Below are positions 33,121-41,791 of a stretch of DNA of 64,000 bases, one piece after another. Under the pieces are notes generated by a model, which did no database searches, was not told the DNA's origin, and was given only the letters and a program-made list of their open reading frames with translations. This DNA is from Streptomyces paludis (lineage in GTDB: Bacteria; Actinomycetota; Actinomycetes; Streptomycetales; Streptomycetaceae), in the NCBI RefSeq assembly GCF_003344965.1, contig NZ_CP031194.1, positions 992,001-1,056,000 on the forward strand. The letters run 5' to 3'. How positions within the stretch are numbered: position 1 is the stretch's first letter; each line of letters begins with the position of its first letter. The position numbers were made by a program, and so were the translations under genes.

Positions 33121-34197
33121 ATGAGCGCTCCCGCCGCCGCACCGCCACCGGGCCCGCCGGACCCGCCGGACTCCCCTGACCGGTCCGACCCGCCCGGGCT
33201 CGACACCCAGCGGCTGCGCGCCCACCTCGACGGCGCGCTGCCCGGCCCGGTGGGCGGCCCGCTCGACGCGCGGCTGATCGAGGGGGGCCGGTCGAATCTG
33301 ACGTACACGGTCACGGACGGCACCGCCCGCTGGGTGGTGCGCCGGCCGCCGCTCGGCCATGTCCTCGCCACCGCCCACGACATGACGCGCGAGTACCGGG
33401 TGATCGAGGCGCTCCACCCGACCGCCGTCCCGGTGCCGGAGCCGCTGCTGCTCTGCGCGGACGCGTCGGTGCTCGGCGCGCCGTTCTACGTGATGGAGCA
33501 CGTTCCGGGCACCCCGTACCGTACGGCCGAACAGCTGGCCCCGCTCGGTCCCGAGCGCACCCGGGCCGCCGTCCTCGCGCTGGTGGACACACTGGTCGAG
33601 CTGCACTCCGTGGACCCCGCGGCGGTCGGCCTGGCGGACTTCGGGCGGCCGGACGGCTTCCTCGACCGGCAGTTGCGGCGCTGGGGCAAGCAGCTGGACG
33701 GGTCGCGCAGCCGCCCGCTGCCCGGCATCGACGCACTGCACACCGCCCTCGGCCGGTCGCTGCCCGGCTCGCCCGCGCCCGCCGTGATCCACGGCGACTA
33801 CCGGCTCGACAACGTACTCCTCGGCGACGACGACCGGATCAACGCCGTGCTCGACTGGGAGATGTCCACGCTCGGCGATCCGCTGACCGATCTCGGGCTG
33901 CTCGTGATGTACAGCGTGCCGCTCGGTCTGCCGGGCTCCCCGGTCGGTACGACGGCGGGCGCGCCCGGGCATCCGGCGCCCGCCGAACTGATCGAGCGGT
34001 ACGCGGCGGGCTCGGGCCGGGACACCTCGGCCATCGCCTGGTACACGGCCTTCGCCTGGTTCAAGCTCGCCGTGATCCTGGAGGGCATCCACTACCGCTA
34101 CACGCTCGGGCAGACGGTGGGGGCGGGCTTCGACCGGATCGGCGATCTCGTCCCGGTCTTCATCGAGCACGGTCTGACCACCCTCAAGGAAGGCTGA
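33121..34197 (+). CDS. APH-fold phosphotransferase, acyl-CoA-dehydrogenase-associated
   Basis: 358 residues; ATG 33121 has GGAGGTACG upstream. Kinase-fold motifs: RWVVRRPP (ATP-lysine region replaced by VVRRPP as in this family), VIHGDYRLDNVLLGDDD (catalytic loop HGDYRLDN, about residue 222) and NAVLDWEMSTLGDPLTDLG (metal Asp). The family is the one fused to acyl-CoA dehydrogenases in eukaryotic ACAD10/11, which phosphorylate 4-hydroxyacyl-CoAs. It is followed 9 bp later by an acyl-CoA dehydrogenase, the same pairing. Inference: the pair degrades 4-hydroxy fatty acids. Confidence 0.92.
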   Translation: MSAPAAAPPPGPPDPPDSPDRSDPPGLDTQRLRAHLDGALPGPVGGPLDARLIEGGRSNLTYTVTDGTARWVVRRPPLGHVLATAHDMTREYRVIEALHPTAVPVPEPLLLCADASVLGAPFYVMEHVPGTPYRTAEQLAPLGPERTRAAVLALVDTLVELHSVDPAAVGLADFGRPDGFLDRQLRRWGKQLDGSRSRPLPGIDALHTALGRSLPGSPAPAVIHGDYRLDNVLLGDDDRINAVLDWEMSTLGDPLTDLGLLVMYSVPLGLPGSPVGTTAGAPGHPAPAELIERYAAGSGRDTSAIAWYTAFAWFKLAVILEGIHYRYTLGQTVGAGFDRIGDLVPVFIEHGLTTLKEG

Positions 34198-34205
34198 GTA
34201 CGCCC

Positions 34206-35420
34206 ATGGACTTCGCATTCGACGCCCGTACCGAAGAGCTGCGAGACCGGCTGCTCGCCTTCATGGACGAGCACGTGTACCCGGCCGAGCCGGTCGCCCA
34301 CGAGCAGCGCCAGGCGCTGGCCGACCCCTGGGGCACGCCCGCGATCGTGCCGGAGCTGAAGGCCGAGGCGCGCCGCCGGGGCCTGTGGAACCTCTTCCTG
34401 CCCGACGCGGAGTACGGCGCCGGGCTGACCAACCTCCAGTACGCGCCCCTCGCCGAGATCACCGGCCGCTCCCCGCACCTGGCGCCGACCGCGCTGAACT
34501 GCGCGGCGCCGGACACCGGGAACATGGAGGTGCTCGCCCAGTTCGGCTCTGAGGAGCAGCGCAAGCAGTGGCTGGAGCCGCTGCTGGCGGGCGAGATCCG
34601 GTCGGCGTTCGCCATGACCGAGCCCGAGGTGGCGTCGTCGGACGCGACGAACATCCGGACGCTGATCCGGCGCGACGGCGACGACTACGTCATCAGCGGC
34701 CGCAAGTGGTACATCTCCGGGGCCATGAACCCGGACTGCGCGGTCTTCATCGTGATGGGCAAGACCGACCCGGACGGTACGGACCCGCGCCGCCAGCAGT
34801 CGATGGTCCTGGTCCCGCGCGACACCCCCGGGGTGACGGTCCGCCGCGCGATGCGGGTGTACGGCTACGAGGACCACGCCCACGGCGGCCACGCCGAGGT
34901 GATCTTCGACGACGTACGGGTCCCCGCCGGCCATCTCGTCGGCGAGGAGGGCGGCGGCTTCGCCATCGCCCAGGCGCGGCTGGGGCCCGGCCGGATCCAC
35001 CACTGCATGCGGCTGATCGGCATGGCGGAGCGGGCCATCGAGCTGATGTGCCGGCGCGCCGTGTCCCGTACGGCGTTCGGCAGGCCGATCGCCCAGCAGG
35101 GCGTCGTACAGAACTGGATCGCGGATGCCCGGGTGACGGTCGAACAGCTGCGGCTGCTGGTCCTCAAGACGGCCTGGCTGATGGACACCGTCGGCAATCG
35201 CGGCGCGCACACCGAGATCCAGGCCATCAAGATCGCGACACCGCGCGCGGTGGCCGGGATCATCGACTCGGCGGTCCAGCTGCACGGCGCGGGCGGGGTC
35301 AGCCAGGACTTCCCGCTGGCCGAACTCTGGGCCGCCGCCCGTACGTTGCGCCTCGCGGACGGGCCGGACGAGGTGCACCAGCGCTCGCTGGCGCGCCGGG
35401 AGCTGAAGAAGTACGTCTGA
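34206..35420 (+). CDS. Acyl-CoA dehydrogenase family protein
   Basis: 404 residues starting MDFAFDARTEELRDRLLAFM. FAD/substrate motifs: AFAMTEPEVASSDATN (about 138-153), RKWYISGAMNPDC, GRIHHCMRLIGMAERAIELM and a C-terminal QLHGAGGVSQDFPLAELWA. It is closest in motif pattern to the ACAD11-like branch. In an operon with the APH-fold kinase; together they may remove the 4-hydroxyl group from acyl-CoA by phosphorylation and elimination (inference from the ACAD10/11 work). Confidence 0.93.
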   Translation: MDFAFDARTEELRDRLLAFMDEHVYPAEPVAHEQRQALADPWGTPAIVPELKAEARRRGLWNLFLPDAEYGAGLTNLQYAPLAEITGRSPHLAPTALNCAAPDTGNMEVLAQFGSEEQRKQWLEPLLAGEIRSAFAMTEPEVASSDATNIRTLIRRDGDDYVISGRKWYISGAMNPDCAVFIVMGKTDPDGTDPRRQQSMVLVPRDTPGVTVRRAMRVYGYEDHAHGGHAEVIFDDVRVPAGHLVGEEGGGFAIAQARLGPGRIHHCMRLIGMAERAIELMCRRAVSRTAFGRPIAQQGVVQNWIADARVTVEQLRLLVLKTAWLMDTVGNRGAHTEIQAIKIATPRAVAGIIDSAVQLHGAGGVSQDFPLAELWAAARTLRLADGPDEVHQRSLARRELKKYV

Positions 35421-35452
35421 GGAGTACGTCTGATCCTAGAGGTACCCCGGCG

Positions 35453-36046
35453 CTACGGGCGCAGCGCCCGCAGCAGCAGGTCCGCGAGGTGGTCGGCGAC
35501 CTGCTGCGGGGTGAGCGGGCCGTCGGGGCGGTACCAGGTGGAGAGGTGGTGGACGGAGCCGAAGTGGTAGTCCACCACCAGATCGGCGGGGGTCGCCGTG
35601 GAGAAGACGCCGGTGCGCTGGCCCTCCTCCACCAGGGCGCGGAAGCGCTCGTGGTAGCGGCGGCGCTCGGTCCGTACGCTCTGGTTCTTCTCCGGGCTCA
35701 GATGGTGCATGGAGCGGAAGAAGATCGCGGCGTCGTCCAGGTTGTCGATGGTCGTCACGACGACATCGGCCGCCGCCGCGCGCAGCCGGTCGGCCACGGG
35801 CTCGTCCGCGTCCGCGAAGGCGTCCAGACGCTCCTGCTGGAGCCTCAGGACGCGGGCGTAGACCTCCTGGAGGAGATCCTCCTTGGAGCCGAAGTAGTGG
35901 TAGAGCGCGCCTTTGGTGACCCCCGCCGCCTCCACGATCTCCTGGACCGAGGTGCGGTCGTAGCCACGTTCGGCGAAGAGCCGGGTGGCGGCGGCCAGCA
36001 GCCGCCGGGGTACGGGGGTACCGTCCCCGTCCGTAGTCCTGGCCAT
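35453..36046 (-). CDS. TetR-family regulator
   Basis: 197 residues from ATG 36046 (GTG 36055 is also in frame). The N-terminal helix-turn-helix spans about 12-60 (TRLFAERGYDRTSVQEIVEAAGVTKGALYHYFGSKEDLLQEV, of which VTKGALYHYFGSKEDL is diagnostic). The C-terminal ligand domain has an FRSMHHLSPEKN segment typical of acyl-CoA-responsive TetR proteins next to fatty acid catabolism genes. It converges on the acyl-CoA dehydrogenase with 32 bp between stops. Probably represses the kinase-dehydrogenase operon through the 33031 site. Confidence 0.92.
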   Translation of the reverse strand: MARTTDGDGTPVPRRLLAAATRLFAERGYDRTSVQEIVEAAGVTKGALYHYFGSKEDLLQEVYARVLRLQQERLDAFADADEPVADRLRAAAADVVVTTIDNLDDAAIFFRSMHHLSPEKNQSVRTERRRYHERFRALVEEGQRTGVFSTATPADLVVDYHFGSVHHLSTWYRPDGPLTPQQVADHLADLLLRALRP

Positions 36047-36242
36047 GTCGGCCACCCGCCTTTCCGGTCCGTGCGCCGCCGTGTCCGGCGCTCCCCCTTG
36101 GGGCACCCACGGCTGGGGAACACCGTTCCCGTCCCAGGATCTTCCCACTCGTGGTCCCGGGCGGCTCGGGCAGTGTCCCGGCCTCGCGCGGCCGTGGCGC
36201 GGTGCCGGCCGCCCCGGCGGGAGCGACCGGCACCGCCGGCGG

Positions 36243-37013
36243 TCACAGTACGGCGAACACGGTTCCCCTGCGCCGGAGTTGGCCGAGGGCCGTGTCGAGC
36301 GCGGCCACCGTCCCCGACCGGTCGCCGCCGCCGTCGTGGCAGAGCACGATGTCACCGGGGCGCGCGCGCAGCACGGTCCGCGCGATACGGGCCGCCGGCG
36401 GGGCGCGCCAGTCCTTGGGGTCCACGCTCCAGTCGACGGGCGTGAGTCCCTGTTCGCGCGCCGCGCCGAGCACGGTACGGGACCAGCCGCCGGCCGGGGC
36501 GCGGAAGAGGGCCGGGGTGACCCCGGTCGCGTCGGTGACCACGCGCTGGGTACGGCGGATCTCCTCGTGGATCCGTGCGGGCGGCAGGGCGGCGAAGGGC
36601 TGCGGGTGGCTGTACGTGTGGTTCCCGAGCGTGTGTCCCGCCGCGAGGATCCTCCGCAGCAGCTCCGGATGCCGGGCCGCGCGTTCGCCCACCACGAAGA
36701 ACGTCGCCCGTACGCGGTGGGCGTCGAGCACGTCGAGCAGGAGCGGGGTCCAGCGGGGGTCCGGGCCGTCGTCCACGGTCAGGGCCACCGGACGGGAAGG
36801 CGCGTCCGGGCGGGGAGACGCGTCCCGGCGGGGAGACGCGTCCGGGCCCCGCCCGCCGGCCGCCGGGACCCCGTACAGCGGTCCGTGGGCCAGCAGCGGG
36901 CGCCGGCCCGTACGCCCGGGGCCCCCGGCCCGCCCGGCGCCGCGCCAGACCTCAGCCCGGCGTACAAGGCTCCAGGCCGCCTGGGCGAGGTGGGCGCGTA
37001 CGGGATCAGACAC
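36243..37013 (-). CDS. Polysaccharide deacetylase (NodB domain)
   Basis: 256 residues from GTG 37013 with GGAG 6 nt upstream; it overlaps the upstream GT2 gene by 8 bp. NodB motifs: VALTVDDGPDPRWTP (metal Asp pair, about residue 75), LGNHTYSHPQPF (His ligands), FRAPAGGWS and IVLCHDGGG. Members remove N- or O-acetyl groups from sugars, or N-formyl groups from lipid-linked amino sugars (ArnD). There is no clear signal peptide: the N-terminus is Arg-rich, so a cytoplasmic or membrane-face location is possible. Last gene of the nine-gene minus-strand run. Confidence 0.9.
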   Translation of the reverse strand: MSDPVRAHLAQAAWSLVRRAEVWRGAGRAGGPGRTGRRPLLAHGPLYGVPAAGGRGPDASPRRDASPRPDAPSRPVALTVDDGPDPRWTPLLLDVLDAHRVRATFFVVGERAARHPELLRRILAAGHTLGNHTYSHPQPFAALPPARIHEEIRRTQRVVTDATGVTPALFRAPAGGWSRTVLGAAREQGLTPVDWSVDPKDWRAPPAARIARTVLRARPGDIVLCHDGGGDRSGTVAALDTALGQLRRRGTVFAVL

Positions 37014-38121
37014 CGCGGGCTCCGGTGCCGCGCGGACCGGCCGACGGGGAGGAGCCGGTGGCGGTCGAGGAGCCCGCGGCGGTCGTGGGGCGGGGCGCCC
37101 GGCCGGCCGGCGTACCGAAGTCGCGGTCGAAACGGCTGCGCACCCAGCCGGTCGCCGCGCCCAGCGCGATCTGTACGTTGACCAGCAGATGGAGGCCGAC
37201 GAAGAGCGGTACGAAACCGATCCCCCGCTTACGGCGGACGAACCCGAGGAGCGCCGGGTCCGCGGCGGCGAACGCGGCCACCCCGAGCACCGGGATCGGC
37301 GCCAGCGCGGGAACGAAGAGGGCCACGGGCGCGGTGACGGCGGTGAGGAGCGCCGCGGCCACGCCGAGTTCGCTGTTGGCCCGCAGCGCACCGGGGCGCC
37401 GGCGGTGCGCGGCGGCGAACGGAAGCAGGTACTGGGCGCGGCGGAACTGTTCGCGGAGCATCCGGCCGAGCCGGTGCTCCTCGTCGTGGGCCGCGACGAT
37501 CCGGTCGGTGAGGAGGATGCCGTGGCGCGCGGCCAGGCGTTCGCTGTACTCCACGTCCTCGCTGTCCCGCAGCGCGGGCTCGAACGGGCCCACCTCCTCG
37601 AAGACGGCGCGGGGCATGGCCGCCGCGGCGAAGTACGCCGTGGGGGTCGGGCCGACACCCTTGAGCCGCCAGTGGTGTGCGTGCAGGGTGCGGTACCACT
37701 CCACCGGGCCGTCGTCCACGAGGGGTTCGGCGGCGATGATGCCGTGCACACAGCCGAGCCGCGGGTCCGCCGACAGCAGGTCGACCGCGTTCTCCAGCGC
37801 GTCGGGGGCGAGCGCCTGGTCCGAGTCGAGGAAGAACAGGATGTCGCCGCGGGCGGCGGCCGCTCCGGCGTTGCGCGCCATGGAGACGCCGCCGTTGCGT
37901 TCGGCCCGTAACACCCGGCAGTCGAAGCGGCCGGCCACCTCCACGGAGTTGTCGGTGCTGGCGTCGTCCGAGACGATCACTTCGAACGCCGGAAGGGTCT
38001 GCGCGGCCAGGGAGGCGAGGCACAGCTCCAGCGTCGCGGCGTAGTTGTAGTTGGGGATGACGACGGAGACCCGCGCCGGGGAGCGGGGACGGTCGGCGGC
38101 GGGCACGGAGGACGCGGTCAC
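37006..38121 (-). CDS. GT2 glycosyltransferase with C-terminal membrane helices (TTA codon)
   Basis: 371 residues from GTG 38121. GT-A domain: VSVVIPNYNYAATLELCL, VIVSDDASTDNS, FFLDSDQALAPDALE (DxD-like), then VGPFEPALRDSEDVEYSERL as the acceptor/ED motif. Three hydrophobic helices follow (about 245-330). It is clearly a paralogue of the GT2 at 40608-41690. Codon 71 (37911-37909) is TTA, which requires the bldA tRNA. It overlaps the deacetylase gene downstream. Likely transfers a nucleotide-activated sugar to a polyprenyl-phosphate or glycan acceptor at the membrane. Confidence 0.9.
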   Translation of the reverse strand: MTASSVPAADRPRSPARVSVVIPNYNYAATLELCLASLAAQTLPAFEVIVSDDASTDNSVEVAGRFDCRVLRAERNGGVSMARNAGAAAARGDILFFLDSDQALAPDALENAVDLLSADPRLGCVHGIIAAEPLVDDGPVEWYRTLHAHHWRLKGVGPTPTAYFAAAAMPRAVFEEVGPFEPALRDSEDVEYSERLAARHGILLTDRIVAAHDEEHRLGRMLREQFRRAQYLLPFAAAHRRRPGALRANSELGVAAALLTAVTAPVALFVPALAPIPVLGVAAFAAADPALLGFVRRKRGIGFVPLFVGLHLLVNVQIALGAATGWVRSRFDRDFGTPAGRAPRPTTAAGSSTATGSSPSAGPRGTGARGV

Positions 38122-38280
38122 GGTGACACCTTCGGGACGGGGACCGGGGTCGCGGTCGGACGGACGGGCGAACGGGCGGGGGGAAAAGAGACAGACGGGG
38201 CGGTGTGTCCGCCCGGCCGGATCGCCGGGCGGACATGCGTCACCGGGGCGGCCCCGGTCACGCGTCGGGGCGGGACGGGA

Positions 38281-39234
38281 TCAGACGGCCTCGTCGAGGA
38301 TCCGGCGCAGCTCCGCCGGCAGCTCCAGCTCCGCGCCCACGAGGCACTCGTCGAGCTGGGCCACCGAGCTGACCCCGACGATCGGCACCACGGCGGGCTC
38401 GCCGCCGGTCAGCCAGGCCAGGACCACCTGGACCGGGGTGACGCCCAGCTCGGCGGCGACCTTGGCGAGCGCGCGCAGCCGGCGCTCGGTGCCGGGGTGC
38501 GCGTAGTACTCGGGAAGGGACTCCTCCGGGCGGTTGTAGGCGCCCCAGAGCAGCGAGGTGTACGCGAAGAAGGTGAGCCGGTGGGTGCCCACGTAGTCCA
38601 GCAGATCGTCGGTCGCGTGGACATGGCCGCCCTCGGGCAGGGTGGTCCCCGGCCGGGGCCGCAGATACGAGTAGCGCTGCTGCACGGCCGCGTACGGGGT
38701 CCAGCCGCGCCGCTCGGCGAGCGAGCGGGTCTCGGCGAGCCGCCAGGCGGGGTGGTTGCTGGCGCCCAGCGACCGGGCCTTTCCGTCGGTCACGGTCCGG
38801 TGGAAGGCGGCGAGGGTCTCCTCGTCGGGGGTGGTCCGGTCCTCGCGGTGCGCGTAGTAGAGGTCCACATGGTCGGTGCCCAGTCGGCGCAGGGTCCCCT
38901 CCAGCTGCTCCTGGATCACGGCCGGCGCGAGCCCTTCGGCCTGCCCGTCCGGCCCGGGGCCCGAGCCGACCTTGGAGGCGAGGGTCAGTCCGTCCCGGCC
39001 GCCCCGGTCCTTCAGCCAGCGGCCCAGCACGGCCTCGCTCTCGCCGCCGCTGCCGCCGGGCACCCAGAACGAGTAGCAGTTGGCGGTGTCGATGGTGGTT
39101 CCGCCCGCCTCCACGAACCGGTCCAGGATCGCGAACGATGTCTCCTCGTCGACCGTGGTGCCGAAGGGCATGGCCCCCAGACACACCGTGCTGACGGGGA
39201 TACCGGTGTCCTGGCCCATGGATCGCTGTCGCAT
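38281..39234 (-). CDS. Aldo/keto reductase
   Basis: 317 residues; GGAGGAAAG precedes ATG 39234. Aldo-keto reductase motifs: GGTTIDTANCYSFW (catalytic Tyr, Asp region), LTLASKVGSGPG (catalytic Lys), DHVDLYYAHREDRTTP (active-site His) and SLGASNHPAW. Uses NADPH to reduce carbonyls. It sits inside the minus-strand cluster but has 171 bp of upstream non-coding sequence with A+T-rich GTTTTAAAG, so it may have its own promoter. Its link to the pathway is plausible but unproven. Confidence 0.93.
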   Translation of the reverse strand: MRQRSMGQDTGIPVSTVCLGAMPFGTTVDEETSFAILDRFVEAGGTTIDTANCYSFWVPGGSGGESEAVLGRWLKDRGGRDGLTLASKVGSGPGPDGQAEGLAPAVIQEQLEGTLRRLGTDHVDLYYAHREDRTTPDEETLAAFHRTVTDGKARSLGASNHPAWRLAETRSLAERRGWTPYAAVQQRYSYLRPRPGTTLPEGGHVHATDDLLDYVGTHRLTFFAYTSLLWGAYNRPEESLPEYYAHPGTERRLRALAKVAAELGVTPVQVVLAWLTGGEPAVVPIVGVSSVAQLDECLVGAELELPAELRRILDEAV

Positions 39235-39405
39235 CTTTCCTCCGGGATTCCGGTGGGGTGCGCGGGAGTGTGTTTCCGCTCAACCCACTTGTTTTAAAGG
39301 GGTGTTGACCACACCGTAGAGGGGGCCGTGGACAGGCCGGAACGCGTACCCGGCGATGTGGGAGTTTCGGCGAGCGGGGCGTACGACCTTTGTGCCACGC
39401 CCCGG

Positions 39406-40611
39406 TCAGCCGCCGGGGACCGACAGGACGAGCGCCTGGGCCCGGTGGTCGGACATGCCCCGGCTGTCCACCGTCCGGTACTCGTGGACCGTGACCGATT
39501 CGCTGGTGAACGCCCAGTCGAGCCGCCACAGCGCCGGTCCGCTCGCCGGCCAGGTCCCCGGGTACAGCAGGCCGCTCGCGGGCAGCGCGTCCTTCAGCCG
39601 GCCGCCGAGCCGGCGCACCTCACCCATGGCCGAGGTGCCGTTCATGTCGCCCGCCACCACCACGGGCAGCCGGTTCTCCGCCAGATCCCGCTCCAGCGCC
39701 CGGTAGTGGGCCTGGCGCCGGACCTCCTGGGCCCGCATGAACTCAGGGAACCGCGCCGAGAAGGGATCCATCGAGACATCGAGCTGTACCGGGACATGGA
39801 TGTTGTAGAACGTCATCACCCGCCCGTCGACCCGCAGATCGGTGCGGAGCACCTTGTACCGGTAGTACTCCGGGAACCCTCCGTCGGGCGGCTTCCCGAT
39901 ACCGGGATCGGACAGGTACGGCCAGCTGTCCAGCGCGCGCCACTCCTCGATCGGATACCGGGACATCGTCAGCACCTCGCCGACCGCCACAACATGGAAC
40001 CCCGGGAAACGGGCGCGGAGTTCGGCCACATGGTCCACCCGGACCGGCCGGTGTCGCGCCAGGTCCCAGGAGACATGCTCCTGAAGCAGATAGACATCGG
40101 CCCGCTGCGCCTTCAGATACGCGTAGAACTCCTCGGGGTCGTCGCTGTCGTCCCAGTACTCGGTGTTCCACGAGAACACCCGAGGCGCCCCCGGCGGTGC
40201 GGCCGTCGTACCGCCGAGGCCCGGCAGCGCGTGCGCGTTCAGTCCCGCCAGGGGCAGACCGAGCAGCAGAGCGCAGAGCGCGGCGACGGACAGCCGGCCC
40301 CTGGCCCCGCGCGCCGCCGGGGTGAGCGCCAGCAGGAGCAGCGGCACCACCAGGAACGTCAGGGGAGGCAGCAGCTCCACCGGCCGCCACCACCAGTGCT
40401 CGCCGGTGAGGAGCAGGAACGCCACCAGGAACACCGTCCACAGCGCGACGGCCACGGCGAGCGTCCGGGTCATCCGGCCCGCCGCCCGGCCGGCCGTCCG
40501 TCCGGCCGCCTCCCCGGCCGCCGGTGGCCGGGGAGGCACCGGCGCGCGGGGCTCGCCGGCTCCCCCGGCCGCCCGCACCTCGTCCACGGGCACGGGCACA
40601 GGCACGCTCAT
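39406..40611 (-). CDS. Membrane-anchored endonuclease/exonuclease/phosphatase-fold protein
   Basis: 401 residues; ATG 40611 overlaps the upstream GT2 stop (ATGA). After a Pro/Ala-rich tail, three N-terminal hydrophobic helices (about 52-72, 78-100, 108-130) anchor an EEP domain. Catalytic residues: FSWNTEYWDDSDDPEE, LLQEHVSWDLARH (Glu), VVAGDMNGTSAMGEV (Asp-x-Asn) and SDHRAQAL (Asp-His) at the end. The catalytic domain is expected outside the membrane. In a glycolipid-type cluster it more likely removes a phosphate (for example from a lipid-linked phosphosugar) than cuts DNA; this is inference. Confidence 0.88.
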   Translation of the reverse strand: MSVPVPVPVDEVRAAGGAGEPRAPVPPRPPAAGEAAGRTAGRAAGRMTRTLAVAVALWTVFLVAFLLLTGEHWWWRPVELLPPLTFLVVPLLLLALTPAARGARGRLSVAALCALLLGLPLAGLNAHALPGLGGTTAAPPGAPRVFSWNTEYWDDSDDPEEFYAYLKAQRADVYLLQEHVSWDLARHRPVRVDHVAELRARFPGFHVVAVGEVLTMSRYPIEEWRALDSWPYLSDPGIGKPPDGGFPEYYRYKVLRTDLRVDGRVMTFYNIHVPVQLDVSMDPFSARFPEFMRAQEVRRQAHYRALERDLAENRLPVVVAGDMNGTSAMGEVRRLGGRLKDALPASGLLYPGTWPASGPALWRLDWAFTSESVTVHEYRTVDSRGMSDHRAQALVLSVPGG

Positions 40612-41690
40612 GCCGTCATCCCGGGATTCCGTACGGTCGGCTCCCCCGGCGCGCCGGAGATCTCCTCCCGGGCGGTCTCCTCCCCAGCGGTCAGCCACTG
40701 GGTCTCGTACAGCCGGCGGAACCGGCCGGACAACAGCCAGTAGACGGCGCCCACCGCGATGCCCGACGAGATGGCGACGTTGGTGGCGAAGGCCACCGAG
40801 GTGAAGACCGCGAGAAAGCGCGCGCCCCGGCGCTTGAGGACATAGCGGTACATCGGCAGATCCCCGGCGACCGAGAGCCCGGCCAGGGCCACCGGCGCCA
40901 GGAGCCACCACGGGCCGAGCAGGGCGAGCGGCAGGGCGGCCACCGCGCCGAGGGCCGCCACCGCGGCCATGGACCGGGACGCGGTCTCGAACCCCTTGGC
41001 GAAGCGCCGGCGCCGGGCGAACAGCGGGACCCTCAGCCGGGCCCGCCGGAACAGCTTGCGCAGCAGGGCCGACAGCTTGTCGTCGTCGTCATGGCGGCCC
41101 AGGACATGAGGGGTGACCATGATCTCGTAGCGCGCGGACATCCGTTCGCCGTACTCGACCTCCTCGGTCTGCCGCAGCCGCGGGTTGAACGGGCCGATCT
41201 CCTGGAAGACCTTGCGCGGGATCGCGGTGAGCGAGGAGAAGAGGAAGCTGACCGTACCGAGCGAGTCCATCCGCCAGCAGTACGCCTGCAGCACCCGGCA
41301 CTCCTCGACGACGCTGTCCCGGATCAGCGGCTGGTCCTCGTAGATGCCGCAGACCGCGCCGTACCCCGGATTGGCGAGCAGCTCCTCGACCGCCTTCTCC
41401 ACCGCGTCCGGGCGCAGCGCCACATCGGAGTCGACGAAGAACAGGATCTCGCCGCGCGCCGCCGCCGCGCCGGTGTTGCGGGCGACGGCGACGCCGCTGT
41501 TGCCGGGGGTCTGGAGGACGGTCACATCCCGGCTGCGGGCGATCTTCAGGGAGTCGTCGGTGCTGTGGTCGTCGACCACGATCACTTCGAGCGGGGCGTA
41601 CGTCTGGCGCAGCGCCGCGTCGACACAGAGCCCTATGGAGTTCCGGTAGTTGTAGTTGGGGATGACGACCGACACGAGAGGTCGGGGCAC
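40608..41690 (-). CDS. GT2 glycosyltransferase with C-terminal membrane helices
   Basis: 360 residues from GTG 41690, preceded by AGGAGGATC. Motifs: LVSVVIPNYNYRNSIGLC, VIVVDDHSTDDSLK, FFVDSDVALRPDAVEKA and EIGPFNPRLRQTEEVEYGER. Two to three hydrophobic helices near 245-315 suggest it works at the cytoplasmic membrane face. It is a paralogue of the 37006-38121 gene; both keep PNYNY and the E-(D/E)-VEY motif. Coupled to the EEP gene by a 4-bp overlap and 101 bp after the prenyltransferase gene. Confidence 0.92.
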   Translation of the reverse strand: MPRPLVSVVIPNYNYRNSIGLCVDAALRQTYAPLEVIVVDDHSTDDSLKIARSRDVTVLQTPGNSGVAVARNTGAAAARGEILFFVDSDVALRPDAVEKAVEELLANPGYGAVCGIYEDQPLIRDSVVEECRVLQAYCWRMDSLGTVSFLFSSLTAIPRKVFQEIGPFNPRLRQTEEVEYGERMSARYEIMVTPHVLGRHDDDDKLSALLRKLFRRARLRVPLFARRRRFAKGFETASRSMAAVAALGAVAALPLALLGPWWLLAPVALAGLSVAGDLPMYRYVLKRRGARFLAVFTSVAFATNVAISSGIAVGAVYWLLSGRFRRLYETQWLTAGEETAREEISGAPGEPTVRNPGMTA

Positions 41691-41791
41691 AGTGATCCTC
41701 CTGAGAGGGTGACCGGTCGTGGGCGGACCGGTGGCGGGCGGACTGGTGGCGGAGGGGCTCGTAGCGGGTGGGCCAGGAGCGGGCGGGCTGG

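Noticed and set aside
30690..33383. 897-residue minus-strand open frame over four genes
   Set aside because: It covers real genes on both strands with strong motifs (quinone oxidoreductase, MBL, kinase) and shows no motif of its own.
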